Under the pieces are notes generated by a model, which did no database searches, was not told the origin of the DNA, and saw only the letters and a program-made list of their open reading frames with translations. From Flavobacterium sp. MDT1-60 (GTDB lineage Bacteria > Bacteroidota > Bacteroidia > Flavobacteriales > Flavobacteriaceae), in assembly GCF_014844035.1 (NCBI RefSeq), contig NZ_CP062159.1:5332001-5396000 (forward strand): a DNA stretch of 64,000 nt, written 5' to 3'. The position numbers and the translations under genes are program-made. Shown piece after piece: positions 18,029 through 25,795 of the stretch (its first letter is position 1; every line of letters starts with the position of its first letter).

Positions 18029-18467
18029 CAGAAAGCTCTTTTACTGTTTCCAATCCTTTCGGGAAAGCTTCTTTAAAATAATCGATATATTTTTCGACTA
18101 CATCAACCTGAGCAACCAAATCTGTAAACTCGTCGTCTGATGTTAATCGATACGTTTCCATAGCGCCACTCCACTTTAATGTTTCGTCGTCGATAGGCAA
18201 TTCCTTGAAATCTTTTATTTCTCCTAAATGCTTAAAAGCCATATATTCATTTGGAATTTTCTTTTCGATAATACTATTCATTCCTTCTCCGTTTGGAGAC
18301 ATGAAATGTATTTTATCACCTTCATTCCAATCACTTACTGCATAAGATCCTTCGCAAAAAGCTCCTGTCCATTTTTTATACGTTTCGTCATCCCATAAAA
18401 CGGACCAAACTTTTTCTACAGCAGCTTTAATTCTAATTTTAAATTCTAATGTTTCAATTGTTTCCAT
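18021..18467 (-). CDS. SRPBCC (AHSA1-like) domain protein
   Basis: A 148-residue START-like/AHSA1-type protein: a hydrophobic ligand-binding fold opening with ETLEFKIRIKAAVEKVWSVLWDDETYKKWTGAF, the classical SRPBCC start, and ending with a long helix (YIDYFKEAFPKGLETVKELSEK). Members bind lipids or assist chaperones; no specific role can be given. The stop codon and the last two residues fall inside the 14-bp tandem repeat. Upstream, it lies 3 bases from the stop of the next VOC gene, so the two are surely co-transcribed. Confidence 0.85.
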   Translation of the reverse strand: METIETLEFKIRIKAAVEKVWSVLWDDETYKKWTGAFCEGSYAVSDWNEGDKIHFMSPNGEGMNSIIEKKIPNEYMAFKHLGEIKDFKELPIDDETLKWSGAMETYRLTSDDEFTDLVAQVDVVEKYIDYFKEAFPKGLETVKELSEK

Positions 18468-18470
18468 AAA

Positions 18471-18878
18471 CTATGATAATTTACTAAAATCCATGTATAA
18501 AGCATTCCAACGATGACCGTCTAAATCGGCGAAAGCACAGCCGTACATCCAGCCCTGGCTTTCAGCGGGCAAAGCAAAAACATTTCCTCCTGCTTCTGAT
18601 GCCTTTTTCGCTAATTCATCAACTTCTTCCTTACTTTCTGCATCAATTGAAATCAAAATCTCTGAACTCGATTGTGTATCCGTCAATTTGTTTTGAGAAA
18701 AACTGGCAAATAATGACTCTTCAAAAAGCATTACAACAAATTTCCCTTCGCCAACCACCATGCAAGTTGAGCTTGGCGTGTCATGTTCTTCATTAAAAGA
18801 GAATCCTATTTTCGAAAAAAAAGCTTTTGATTTTGCCACCTCTTTTACCGGCAAATTCAGCCATATTTGTTTTGTCAT
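18471..18878 (-). CDS. VOC family protein
   Basis: A 135-residue vicinal oxygen chelate protein (MTKQIWLNLPVKEVAKSKAF...). The fold is seen in the paired beta-alpha-beta-beta-beta units, with KSKAFFSKIGFSF in the first and AGGNVFALPAESQGWMYGCAFADLDGHRWNALYM in the second; the closing DxDGHxW is typical. The open frame continues upstream to 18932, but those 18 residues come from an intergenic repeat, so I start at 18878, where the conserved N-terminus begins. It is clearly paralogous to the VOC protein at 19520-19930. Confidence 0.85.
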   Translation of the reverse strand: MTKQIWLNLPVKEVAKSKAFFSKIGFSFNEEHDTPSSTCMVVGEGKFVVMLFEESLFASFSQNKLTDTQSSSEILISIDAESKEEVDELAKKASEAGGNVFALPAESQGWMYGCAFADLDGHRWNALYMDFSKLS

Positions 18879-18901
18879 TTTTTTACTGTTTTTCGTTAAC
18901 A

Positions 18902-18978
18902 TTTTTTTTACCACGAAAGCCCTAAGACACAAAGTTTTTTTTAAACCTTTGAACCTATGTTGCTTTGAACCTAAAAAG
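18902..18978. repeat. Intergenic repeat with CTTTGAACC units
   Basis: Contains ACCACGAAAGCCCTAAGACAC followed by two copies of CTTTGAACCTA. The same CTTTGAACC and TTTGCAAC units appear at 23211-23355. Confidence 0.5.
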
Positions 18979-18980
18979 AA

Positions 18981-19385
18981 TTAATTCTTTTCAGCATAAC
19001 TTTTAAAATTATCCAGGATTGCCTGCCAGCCTCCGCGTTGCATTTCTTCCGGATTTACTGTTTCAGGATCAAAACTTTCAATTACTTCAACTCCGTTTGG
19101 TGTTTCTTTGAAAGTAATTTCAACTTTTCTTCCGTCAGCCATCACATATTCAATGGCTTCATTTTGTTTTACCAAAATATATTCTCCTTCAAAATCAAAA
19201 CTCATACTGCCATCTTTTGCCGCCATAGTCGATTTGAATTTCCCGCCTTCTGTCAAATCATTTTCTGCAAAAGGCGTGTGCCAGTCCGGCGAAGCAAAAC
19301 TCCATTTTGTAATATGCTCCGGCAATGTCCAGAAATTCCATACTTTGTCTATTGATGTGTTGATTGTGTTTTGTACTGTGATCAT
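18981..19385 (-). CDS. SRPBCC (AHSA1-like) domain protein
   Basis: A 134-residue AHSA1-like protein. It starts MITVQNTINTSIDKVWNFWTLPEHITKWSFAS, with the conserved WxxWTxPEHIxxW pattern of this family, and closes with the family signature IESFDPETVNPEEMQRGGWQAILDNFKSYAEKN. The DxE and GGW residues of the ending are intact, unlike the broken relative directly upstream at 19397-19512. Role is unknown; such proteins often occur beside VOC proteins, as here. Confidence 0.87.
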   Translation of the reverse strand: MITVQNTINTSIDKVWNFWTLPEHITKWSFASPDWHTPFAENDLTEGGKFKSTMAAKDGSMSFDFEGEYILVKQNEAIEYVMADGRKVEITFKETPNGVEVIESFDPETVNPEEMQRGGWQAILDNFKSYAEKN

Positions 19386-19396
19386 TATATTTCTGT

Positions 19397-19512
19397 TTAG
19401 TGTTTATTGTTTTTAGCATATTCTTTAAAATTTTGGATAACGACACTACAAAATTGTTCTTGCATTTTTTCAGAATTCTTTGTTTCTGGTTCAAATGTTT
19501 CCGTATCAATTT
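19397..19512 (-). pseudogene. Remnant (3' end) of an SRPBCC/AHSA1-like gene
   Basis: Between the SRPBCC gene at 18981 and the VOC gene at 19520 the minus strand holds about 37 open codons ending in TAA. They read IDTETFEPETKNSEKMQEQF and then ...VIQNFKEYAKNN, which aligns with the C-terminal signature of the neighbouring intact gene (IESFDPETVNPEEMQ...LDNFKSYAEKN). A stop codon precedes the fragment in frame and there is no start codon, so only the last quarter of a former gene survives. It looks like the residue of a tandem duplication. A very short real gene is unlikely, since the match begins mid-domain. Confidence 0.7.
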
Positions 19513-19519
19513 AAATCAA

Positions 19520-19930
19520 TTACATTTCGGTCGGAATCTGACTTTCATCCATATAAAAAAACTCCCAATGATGTCCGTCCAAATCAAAAAAATCTCTTTG
19601 ATACATCCAGCCATAATCTTTAGCTTCATTGTGTACTTTACCTCCAGCCGTAACAACCGCTGTAATAATTTCGTCAACCTTGCTCCTACTTTCAACAGAA
19701 ATAGCGGTAATCATTTCTGTGCTTGTCGTTGTATTGCAAATTTGTTTTTGAGTAAATGTTTTAAAAAATTCTTCTAACAAAAGCATTACAAATATATTTT
19801 CACCAATTATCAGGCAAGTTCCTTTTTCATTTGTGAATTTTGAGTCAAACGAAAAACCTAACTGCTTAAAAAACGATATCGACTTATTTAAATCTTTCAC
19901 AGGAAGATTTAAGAAAATTTTTGTTTTCAT
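19520..19930 (-). CDS. VOC family protein
   Basis: A 136-residue VOC protein, MKTKIFLNLPVKDLNKSISFFKQLGFSF..., with the ending KDYGWMYQRDFFDLDGHHWEFFYMDES. It aligns along its whole length with the VOC protein at 18471-18878, so they are paralogues. The frame extends upstream to 19993, but the extra 21 residues lie in the regulatory gap toward the divergent regulator, and the conserved N-terminus fixes the start at 19930. It is the first gene of the VOC/SRPBCC row. Confidence 0.85.
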   Translation of the reverse strand: MKTKIFLNLPVKDLNKSISFFKQLGFSFDSKFTNEKGTCLIIGENIFVMLLLEEFFKTFTQKQICNTTTSTEMITAISVESRSKVDEIITAVVTAGGKVHNEAKDYGWMYQRDFFDLDGHHWEFFYMDESQIPTEM

Positions 19931-20030
19931 ATTTATAAAATTACAAATTATCTGACACAAATTTAGAATATTAGGATAGGCTTTTTGATACATTAAAAGT
20001 CAACTTTAGGGTCATTTAAGACAAAATAGT

Positions 20031-20038
20031 TATTTTTG
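20031..20038 (+). promoter_or_regulatory. Putative -7 element for the GlxA/AraC regulator
   Basis: TATTTTTG fits TAnnTTTG and lies 23 bases upstream of the ATG at 20061. No clear -33 TTTG is seen. Confidence 0.45.
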
Positions 20039-20060
20039 TGTAAACCTTAAATGAAAAGCC

Positions 20061-21026
20061 ATGAGTAAGAAAATAGCTTTAATTGTGCCGCATGATTATA
20101 AATTATTGAGTATAGCTGCGATTTTGGAAGTTTTTGAAACCGCCAATAAACTGGCAAAAGGAACTGAAAGACCTTTTGAAATTATGATATTTCAATCGAC
20201 AGAGCAGATCGAACAAAAACATTTATTTGGCTATGAGGTTAATTCGATTGAAACTTCGGATATAGATCTGGAACTGATTTTGATTCCCGCTTTTACAACT
20301 GATGATATGAGCGAAATGATCTCGAAGAACAAAAGATTTATTCCGTGGTTACAAAAACAGCATCAATCCGGAGCTGAATTGGCTAGTTTTTGCACAGGAG
20401 CTTTTTTGTTTGCAGCATCGGGTTTATTAAACGAAAAATTAGCTACAACTCATGTTGACGCCTGCAGTGCGTTTACAAAAGCTTTTCCGTTAGTAAAATT
20501 AAAACAAGAAGAAACCTTAACGGCAGATGGAAGTTTATACACTAGTGGAGGATCAACCTCAACATTTCATTTACTGATTCTTTTGGTTCAGAAATATTGT
20601 GGAAATGAAATTGCGGTTCAGATTGCCAAAATATTTTCTATTGATTTAAACAGATACAAGCAAAGTTATTTTAGCACTTTCAGGCCAAATCATTTACATA
20701 ATGATACTTTAGTTGCAATGCTGCAACAAAAAATTGAAAATCAATATCACAGCATTGAAAAACTGGAAGAAATCACAAAAGATATTCCAACAAGTGCCAG
20801 AAACATGACACGAAGATTTAAACAAGTTACCGGGATTCCGCCAATTGAATATTTGCAGAATATTAGAGTGGAGAGTTCTAAGAAATATTTAGAACAAACC
20901 CAGCTTTCGATTTCAGAAATTATTGAAAAAACAGGGTACAATGACCCGAAAGCTTTTAGGAAAGTATTTTATAAAATGGTCGGAATGAAACCGATTGAGT
21001 ATCGCGAAAAATTTAGAGTTCAGTAA
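20061..21026 (+). CDS. GlxA family transcriptional regulator (DJ-1/PfpI + AraC HTH)
   Basis: A 321-residue regulator. Residues 1-190 form a DJ-1/PfpI-like class I glutamine-amidotransferase fold with Cys at about 111 in SFCTGAFLFAASGLL, the usual nucleophile-elbow position. Residues 215-321 are two AraC-type helix-turn-helix motifs (IPTSARNMTRRFKQVTGIPPIEYLQNIRV and ISEIIEKTGYNDPKAFRKVFYKMVGMKPIEYREKF). It is divergent from the VOC/SRPBCC row across a 130-base gap, the common position for a regulator of the neighbouring genes; that link is inference. The signal sensed is unknown. Confidence 0.9.
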   Translation: MSKKIALIVPHDYKLLSIAAILEVFETANKLAKGTERPFEIMIFQSTEQIEQKHLFGYEVNSIETSDIDLELILIPAFTTDDMSEMISKNKRFIPWLQKQHQSGAELASFCTGAFLFAASGLLNEKLATTHVDACSAFTKAFPLVKLKQEETLTADGSLYTSGGSTSTFHLLILLVQKYCGNEIAVQIAKIFSIDLNRYKQSYFSTFRPNHLHNDTLVAMLQQKIENQYHSIEKLEEITKDIPTSARNMTRRFKQVTGIPPIEYLQNIRVESSKKYLEQTQLSISEIIEKTGYNDPKAFRKVFYKMVGMKPIEYREKFRVQ

Positions 21027-21062
21027 TTTTTTCAGAAGCAGCAATTTTAGTTTTCAAAATAA

Positions 21063-21136
21063 TGTCCAGTCCTGCTCTACACTATATCTTTTGCTGTGAA
21101 CCCCACAGCAAAAGGATACCGTTTCGATCAGGGCTA
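21063..21136 (-). repeat. Dispersed hairpin element (TAGCCCTGATCG ... GAGCAGGACTGGA)
   Basis: On the minus strand the element begins TAGCCCTGATCGAAACGG and ends TGTAGAGCAGGACTGG. Its centre is a hairpin made by TTTTGCTGTG and CACAGCAAAA. Ends match the longer element at 24131-24274 (TAGCCC-GAT at one side, AGCTCCTG or AGCAGGA at the other). It has no coding potential. Confidence 0.65.
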
Positions 21137-21187
21137 AAATAGAAATTTCGTTTTCATAATTTTAAAGCTACTTGCAATATAAAAAGG

Positions 21188-21853
21188 TTAAGACTTTATA
21201 ACCCACATTAAAACATTTTTATTCTGTTTTAAAATTTCATCTATTTCCAACATACTTTCATTAGAAACTGCCGGACAACCCCAGCCTTCAGGAGTTCCTT
21301 CAGGATAAACTTCATTGTTTGGAATTGCTTCCCAGGAATGCAAAACAATCGCACGATTTTTAGCATTTGAATTTGTTTTTTCTTTGCCCTGCAATAGATA
21401 ATTCACTTTAATTCCCCATTGACTTACACCACGATCTGAAATAATATATTTACCAACAGAAGAACAATGTGAATCGGATTCATTACTTACCGGCACATCC
21501 TCTTTTGAAGAAGTCCTTCCCCATTGGTTATCACCGCAACCATGACTTACCATATAGGAGTTTAAAATCTTATTCTTTTTGAAGTCATAAACAAAAAATC
21601 TTTTTAAACCAGAATGCAATCCTAAATCGATCAGAATAAATTTCTTTTGATTCAAATTATTGTTTTTGCAATATTGTTTTGCTTCCTGAAAATATGGGCT
21701 GTAATCAATGTCTTTAATTTCGCTGCGAGGTTTATCATTTGAAATGCTTTCCGTCTTATATTTTGTTTTCGAAACACTCGTTTGCTGAACATCTTTTCTC
21801 TTATTACAAGAAAACAGAAGAATACAAACTAACCCAAAGATTATTTTTTTCAT
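21188..21853 (-). CDS. L,D-transpeptidase-like lipoprotein (YkuD_2-type murein transpeptidase catalytic family)
   Basis: A 221-residue lipoprotein with lipobox LLFSC, Cys at residue 16. The domain from about 52 to 221 resembles the YkuD_2-type L,D-transpeptidase family. FILIDLGLHSGLKRFFVYD opens the fold, MVSHGCGDN is conserved, LHSWEAIPN has a His at 172, and GWGCPAVS has the likely catalytic Cys at 193. Such enzymes form 3-3 crosslinks or attach proteins to peptidoglycan; this family is less studied than YkuD itself. It probably sits at the inner face of the outer membrane. It is monocistronic, upstream of clpX only by position. Confidence 0.85.
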   Translation of the reverse strand: MKKIIFGLVCILLFSCNKRKDVQQTSVSKTKYKTESISNDKPRSEIKDIDYSPYFQEAKQYCKNNNLNQKKFILIDLGLHSGLKRFFVYDFKKNKILNSYMVSHGCGDNQWGRTSSKEDVPVSNESDSHCSSVGKYIISDRGVSQWGIKVNYLLQGKEKTNSNAKNRAIVLHSWEAIPNNEVYPEGTPEGWGCPAVSNESMLEIDEILKQNKNVLMWVIKS

Positions 21854-21903
21854 GCCTACAATTTACATAAAAATAGAAACGAAAAACAGATCCAAAATGA
21901 TAT

Positions 21904-21936
21904 AAAAAAAACCTGTCCAAATAAATGAACAGGTTT
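21904..21936 (-). terminator. Terminator for clpX
   Basis: AACCTGTTC and GGACAGGTT (minus strand) form a stem followed by a run of T; it lies 27 bases after the clpX stop. Confidence 0.8.
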
Positions 21937-21962
21937 TAACTATTATAAAAGTCAATTGCTAA

Positions 21963-23195
21963 TTAAGAAGCAATTTCCATTCTTTTCAATAAGTTTTTAC
22001 TTAGAGTATGTTTTGCATAATCTTCATCGATAACAAGAGCTTTATCATCTGAACTTGGCAATTCGTACATAGCATCAGTTAAAATTGCTTCACATAACGA
22101 ACGCAATCCACGAGCACCTAATTTGTATTCAAGAGCTTTGTCAACAATAAAATCTAATGCTTCATCTGTAATTGTAAATTCAACATCATCCATTAAAAAT
22201 AATTTTTGATATTGTTTTATCAATGCATTTTTAGGTTGAGTCAAGATCGCACGCAAAGTTTCTTTATCTAAAGGATCCATGTGTGTTAATACTGGTAAAC
22301 GACCAATTATTTCCGGAATCAAACCAAAATCTTTAATGTCTTTTGGAATAATATATTGCAATAAATTGTCTTTGTCAATATTATCTACATTTTTAGAAGT
22401 AGAATATCCAACAGCCTGACGGTTCAAACGTTTTGAAATAATACGTTCAACTCCATCAAAAGCACCTCCGGCAATAAACAAGATATTTTGAGTATTTACC
22501 TCAACAAATTTTTGGTCAGGGTGTTTACGTCCTCCTTTTGGCGGCACGTTAACAACAGTTCCTTCTAATAATTTCAATAAAGCTTGTTGAACCCCTTCAC
22601 CAGAAACGTCACGAGTTATAGATGGGTTATCGCTCTTACGGGCAATTTTATCAATTTCATCAATAAATACAATTCCTCTTTCGGCTTTGGTTACGTCATA
22701 ATCAGCAGCTTGTAATAGACGTGTCAAAATACTTTCGACATCTTCTCCTACATAACCAGCTTCTGTTAATACAGTTGCATCAACAATAGCCAAAGGAACA
22801 TCTAACATTTTGGCAATAGTTTTTGCTACTAATGTTTTTCCGGTTCCGGTTTGACCCACCATAATAATGTTACTTTTTTCAATCTCTACTTCATCATCTA
22901 ATTGCTGTTGCATTAAACGTTTGTAGTGATTGTAAACCGCAACTGACATTACTTTTTTAGTCTGATCCTGACCAATAACATATTGATCTAAGAAAGCTCT
23001 GATTTCTTTTGGTTTCTTTAAAATTAAGTCCCCAACCAATTTCGCGCTTCCGCTTGATTTTAATTCTTCTAATACAATTCCGTGTGCCTGTTCAATACAC
23101 TTATCACAGATATGCGCATTAATACCAGCAATCAATAAATTAGTTTCTGGCTTTTTTCTTCCACAAAACGAACATTCTAATACTACTTTAGCCAT
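21963..23195 (-). CDS. clpX: ATP-dependent Clp protease ATP-binding subunit ClpX
   Basis: A 410-residue AAA+ unfoldase that feeds substrates to ClpP. The N-terminal zinc-binding domain has Cys at 8, 11, 30 and 33 (CSFC ... CDKC). Walker A GQTGTGKT is at 114-121, Walker [13 protein letters not shown] near 178-189, and the pore loop GYVGEDVE near 155. The IGF-like ClpP-contact loop is expected around 255-265. C-terminal sensor region GARGLRSL is present. The gene sits 169 bases downstream of clpP on the same strand, separated by a repeat, so the two may be transcribed together. Confidence 0.97.
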   Translation of the reverse strand: MAKVVLECSFCGRKKPETNLLIAGINAHICDKCIEQAHGIVLEELKSSGSAKLVGDLILKKPKEIRAFLDQYVIGQDQTKKVMSVAVYNHYKRLMQQQLDDEVEIEKSNIIMVGQTGTGKTLVAKTIAKMLDVPLAIVDATVLTEAGYVGEDVESILTRLLQAADYDVTKAERGIVFIDEIDKIARKSDNPSITRDVSGEGVQQALLKLLEGTVVNVPPKGGRKHPDQKFVEVNTQNILFIAGGAFDGVERIISKRLNRQAVGYSTSKNVDNIDKDNLLQYIIPKDIKDFGLIPEIIGRLPVLTHMDPLDKETLRAILTQPKNALIKQYQKLFLMDDVEFTITDEALDFIVDKALEYKLGARGLRSLCEAILTDAMYELPSSDDKALVIDEDYAKHTLSKNLLKRMEIAS

Positions 23196-23210
23196 TCTCT
23201 TTTAGTTACT

Positions 23211-23355
23211 AAGTTGCAAAGTTACTAAGTTTTTGAGATTTATCACTAAAACCTCAAAAACTTAGCAACCTATTAACTTATTTTTTTATTTCAAGTTAAA
23301 ATGTTTCAAGTTTCAAGTTAACCGTTGAACCTTAGTCCCTTTGCAACTTTGAACC
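23211..23355. repeat. Intergenic repeats between clpX and clpP (TTACTAAGTT and TTCAAGTT units)
   Basis: Contains TTGCAAAGTTACTAAG, an inverse copy TTAGCAACCTATTAAC, and then repeated TTTCAAGTT units and CTTTGCAACTTTGAACC. It separates clpX from clpP and shares CTTTGAACC units with 18902-18978. Confidence 0.55.
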
Positions 23356-23364
23356 TTAAAAATT

Positions 23365-24039
23365 TTAGCTTCTTCTCAACACTTCATCAATCATTCCGTA
23401 TTCTTTTGCTTCGTCAGCTTTCATCCAGTAATCACGCTCACTGTCTTTGTGTACTTTATCAAAAGTTTGTCCTGAATGTTGAGAAATGATATGATATAAT
23501 TCATCTTTCAATTTCAACATTTCACGTAAGTTGATTTCCATATCAGTTGCAACACCTTGTGCTCCTCCTGATGGCTGGTGAATCATTACTCTTGAATGTG
23601 GTAAAGCCGAACGTTTTCCTGCAGCTCCTGCACATAATAATACTGCTCCCATAGAAGCTGCCATACCTGTACAAATTGTCGCTACGTCTGGTTTGATGTA
23701 TTGCATGGTGTCGTAAATTCCTAACCCTGCGTAAACACTTCCTCCAGGAGAATTTAGATAAATTTGAATATCTTTTGATGCATCAGCACTTTCTAAAAAT
23801 AATAACTGAGCCTGAACGATATTAGCGATTTGATCGTCGATACCAGTTCCTAAAAAGATAATCCTGTCCATCATTAATCTTGAAAAAACATCTAATTGAG
23901 AAACATTCAACTGACGCTCTTCGATAATGTATGGAGTCATGTTTGTTGGGTTCATTGCTGCTACGATTTTATCGTAGTACATTGCGTTTACTCCCTGGTG
24001 CTTTGTAGCAAATTTTTTGAATTCTTTACCGTAGTTCAT
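23365..24039 (-). CDS. clpP: ATP-dependent Clp protease proteolytic subunit ClpP
   Basis: A 224-residue ClpP serine protease. The catalytic Ser is at 129 in GMAASMGAVLL, His at 154 in MIHQPSGG, with Asp further on in the ERDYWMKADEAKEYG segment. N-terminal residues 1-30 are longer than in E. coli ClpP and probably include a propeptide. The order tig, clpP, clpX along the minus strand is the classic cluster: trigger factor folds new chains and ClpXP degrades failures. A 315-base gap holding a repeat and a tig terminator separates tig from clpP, so clpP likely has its own promoter; I see no clean TAnnTTTG. Confidence 0.97.
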   Translation of the reverse strand: MNYGKEFKKFATKHQGVNAMYYDKIVAAMNPTNMTPYIIEERQLNVSQLDVFSRLMMDRIIFLGTGIDDQIANIVQAQLLFLESADASKDIQIYLNSPGGSVYAGLGIYDTMQYIKPDVATICTGMAASMGAVLLCAGAAGKRSALPHSRVMIHQPSGGAQGVATDMEINLREMLKLKDELYHIISQHSGQTFDKVHKDSERDYWMKADEAKEYGMIDEVLRRS

Positions 24040-24130
24040 ATTTAAAGTGTTCTAAGTTTTACGTTATATCTGTATATTCTTCCATCAAAGGTTATACCTC
24101 TTTACAAAGGATGTCAATTTGTCTTATTTC

Positions 24131-24274
24131 TAGCCCAGATAGCAGTGAAAAGCTTTTTGAAATGACAACTATTTTTTGTTAGTAAAAAAAAGCGACCAGC
24201 GGAAGCTCTTTTTTTGCCTTACAAAAAAAGGTGTCCATGAAAAAACTTGTAACGGATAGCTGGATTAGCTCCTG
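24131..24274 (+). repeat. Long dispersed hairpin element (TAGCCCAGATAGCAGTG ... GGATTAGCTCCTG)
   Basis: It begins TAGCCCAGATAGCAGTG and ends AACGGATAGCTGGATTAGC. Inside are A/T-rich tracts and an AGCGACC/AGCGGAAGC section. It belongs to the same type as 21063-21136 and, at its ends, 15817-15910. It fills the clpP-tig gap (24040-24355) together with the tig terminator; I saw no gene or convincing promoter in the rest of that gap. Confidence 0.65.
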
Positions 24275-24293
24275 AAAAGTAATCAAAAATAAA

Positions 24294-24332
24294 TTAAAAC
24301 AAAAGAGCGCCAAGAAAAATATCTTGACGCTC
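24294..24332 (-). terminator. Terminator for tig
   Basis: GAGCGTCAAGA pairs with TCTTGGCGCTC (minus strand), followed by TTTTGTTTTAATTT. Confidence 0.85.
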
Positions 24333-24355
24333 AAATATACTTGTTTTTTCAGAAA

Positions 24356-25678
24356 TTATTCTCCGTAAGACGCAGCGATAAATTCTTCGTAAGTTACTTC
24401 TTTAGTTGTTGGATTTGCTTTTTCTTTGAACACTTCCAATAATTTTTCAGCAACAACTTGCTCAGATAATCTTTTTACCTCTTCCTGGTTAGATAAAACT
24501 CTTGCAACAATTGCCTGAACTTCTTCGTCAGTTGGGTTTGTCTGACCAAATTGAGCCATTTGTTGTCTGATAGCGTTTGTTGTAAAAGCTTTCAAATCTT
24601 CAAATGTAATTTGGATATTACTTTGAGCCATTGCTTTTCCTTCGATTAATTGAAAACGTAAACCTTTTTCAGATCTTGCGTATTCAACTTCAGCTTCTTC
24701 TGCAGAAAGTTTTTTCTCTCCAACAGTTTGCAACCATTTTTTAAGGAATTCAGCCGGCAAATCAAATTTTGTGCTTTCGATCAGGAAATCCTGAACGTCT
24801 AATAATAATTTCTGGTCAGCTTGCTGTGCGAATTGCGCTTCAGCATCTTCTTTAATTTTAGCTTTTAAATCTTCTAAAGAAGCCACTTTTCCTTCACCAA
24901 AAAGTTTGTCAAATAAATCCTGGTTTAATTCAGCCAATTCAGCTCCGTTGATCGCTTCGATAGTAAAGTTTACTTCGATATCTAAACCGTGAACATCATC
25001 ATGAGCTACTTTTAAGTAATCCATTAATTGGTGATCATCTTCAAATAAACCTTTTGTACTTACAGTTACAACATCACCAACTTTTTTACCGATGAATTTA
25101 TCACCTGCTTTTTTGTTGAATGTAGATACAGAAATTGTAGTTGTATTGTTGATCCCTTTTTCTTCGTTTGAGAAAGTTCCAGTCAAATCAGAATCAGCAG
25201 ACACCACTTCTTGTGGAATTGCTTTTCCGAATTGTTTTTGGATACGTTCTACCTGACCGTCGATTAATTTATCATCAGCCGTAACGATATATTTTACAAT
25301 ATTATTTTTTGCTTCTAAATCAATTTCGAAGTTAGGAACCAAACCAATTTCGTATTCGAAAGTTAGTTCTTCAGCATCCCAATCAAAGTTTTCGTTTTCT
25401 TTAGCAAGAGGAGTTCCTAAAAGATTTAATCTTTCAGATTGAATGAAACGCTCTAAAGCCAAATCAACTACTTTCTTAACTTCTTCCTGTTTGATAGCTT
25501 TTCCGTATTGTTTTTCAACAAGGTCTTTAGGAACTTGTCCTTTTCTAAAACCTTTAACGGTAGCCAAAGGCATTTTTTCGTTTATTCTTTTTGCTACTTG
25601 ACCTTTATAATCCATGTGAACAACTGTCATTACAATCGTTTCATTCACAGCGTCTATTGCTACTCTTTTAATATCCAT
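24356..25678 (-). CDS. tig: Trigger factor
   Basis: A 440-residue ribosome-bound chaperone. The N-terminal ribosome-binding signature GFRKGQVPKDLVEKQYG is near residue 42-58. The central FKBP-like segment (about 150-240) is poorly conserved, as usual in Bacteroidota trigger factors. The C-terminal substrate cradle is rich in Glu/Lys/Ala helices, with QQMAQFGQTNPTDEEVQAIVARVLSNQEEVKRLSEQ near 370-410. The start ATG at 25678 gives MDIKRVAIDAVNE, as expected. Promoter elements lie just upstream inside an inverted repeat. Confidence 0.95.
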   Translation of the reverse strand: MDIKRVAIDAVNETIVMTVVHMDYKGQVAKRINEKMPLATVKGFRKGQVPKDLVEKQYGKAIKQEEVKKVVDLALERFIQSERLNLLGTPLAKENENFDWDAEELTFEYEIGLVPNFEIDLEAKNNIVKYIVTADDKLIDGQVERIQKQFGKAIPQEVVSADSDLTGTFSNEEKGINNTTTISVSTFNKKAGDKFIGKKVGDVVTVSTKGLFEDDHQLMDYLKVAHDDVHGLDIEVNFTIEAINGAELAELNQDLFDKLFGEGKVASLEDLKAKIKEDAEAQFAQQADQKLLLDVQDFLIESTKFDLPAEFLKKWLQTVGEKKLSAEEAEVEYARSEKGLRFQLIEGKAMAQSNIQITFEDLKAFTTNAIRQQMAQFGQTNPTDEEVQAIVARVLSNQEEVKRLSEQVVAEKLLEVFKEKANPTTKEVTYEEFIAASYGE

Positions 25679-25706
25679 CTTCTTCTTTAATTTACATAAT
25701 AAAATT

Positions 25707-25743
25707 GGGTTGCAAAATTATAAAATTTTTGCAACCCAACCAA
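25707..25743 (-). promoter_or_regulatory. tig promoter overlapping an 11-bp inverted repeat
   Basis: On the minus strand TTG (25743-25741) is followed after 20 bases by TAATTTTG (25720-25713), a good Bacteroidota promoter for tig 35 bases downstream. The arms GGGTTGCAAAA and TTTTGCAACCC (25707-25717 and 25727-25737) form a perfect inverted repeat over the core promoter. The same hairpin, followed by AATTTTATT, could also be the terminator of the gene at 25796, so its role is ambiguous. Confidence 0.55.
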
Positions 25744-25795
25744 GTTTTTAATGTATTGTATTTGAAGCTGTTTTTTAAGCTCCTATTATTTCAAT

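Noticed and set aside
18879..18932. Extended N-terminus (MCLRAFVVKKMLTKNSK) of the VOC gene
   Set aside because: It is translated from an intergenic repeat; the conserved protein starts at 18878.
19931..19993. Extended N-terminus of the VOC gene at 19520
   Set aside because: The added residues lie in the regulatory gap toward the divergent regulator; the conserved start is at 19930.
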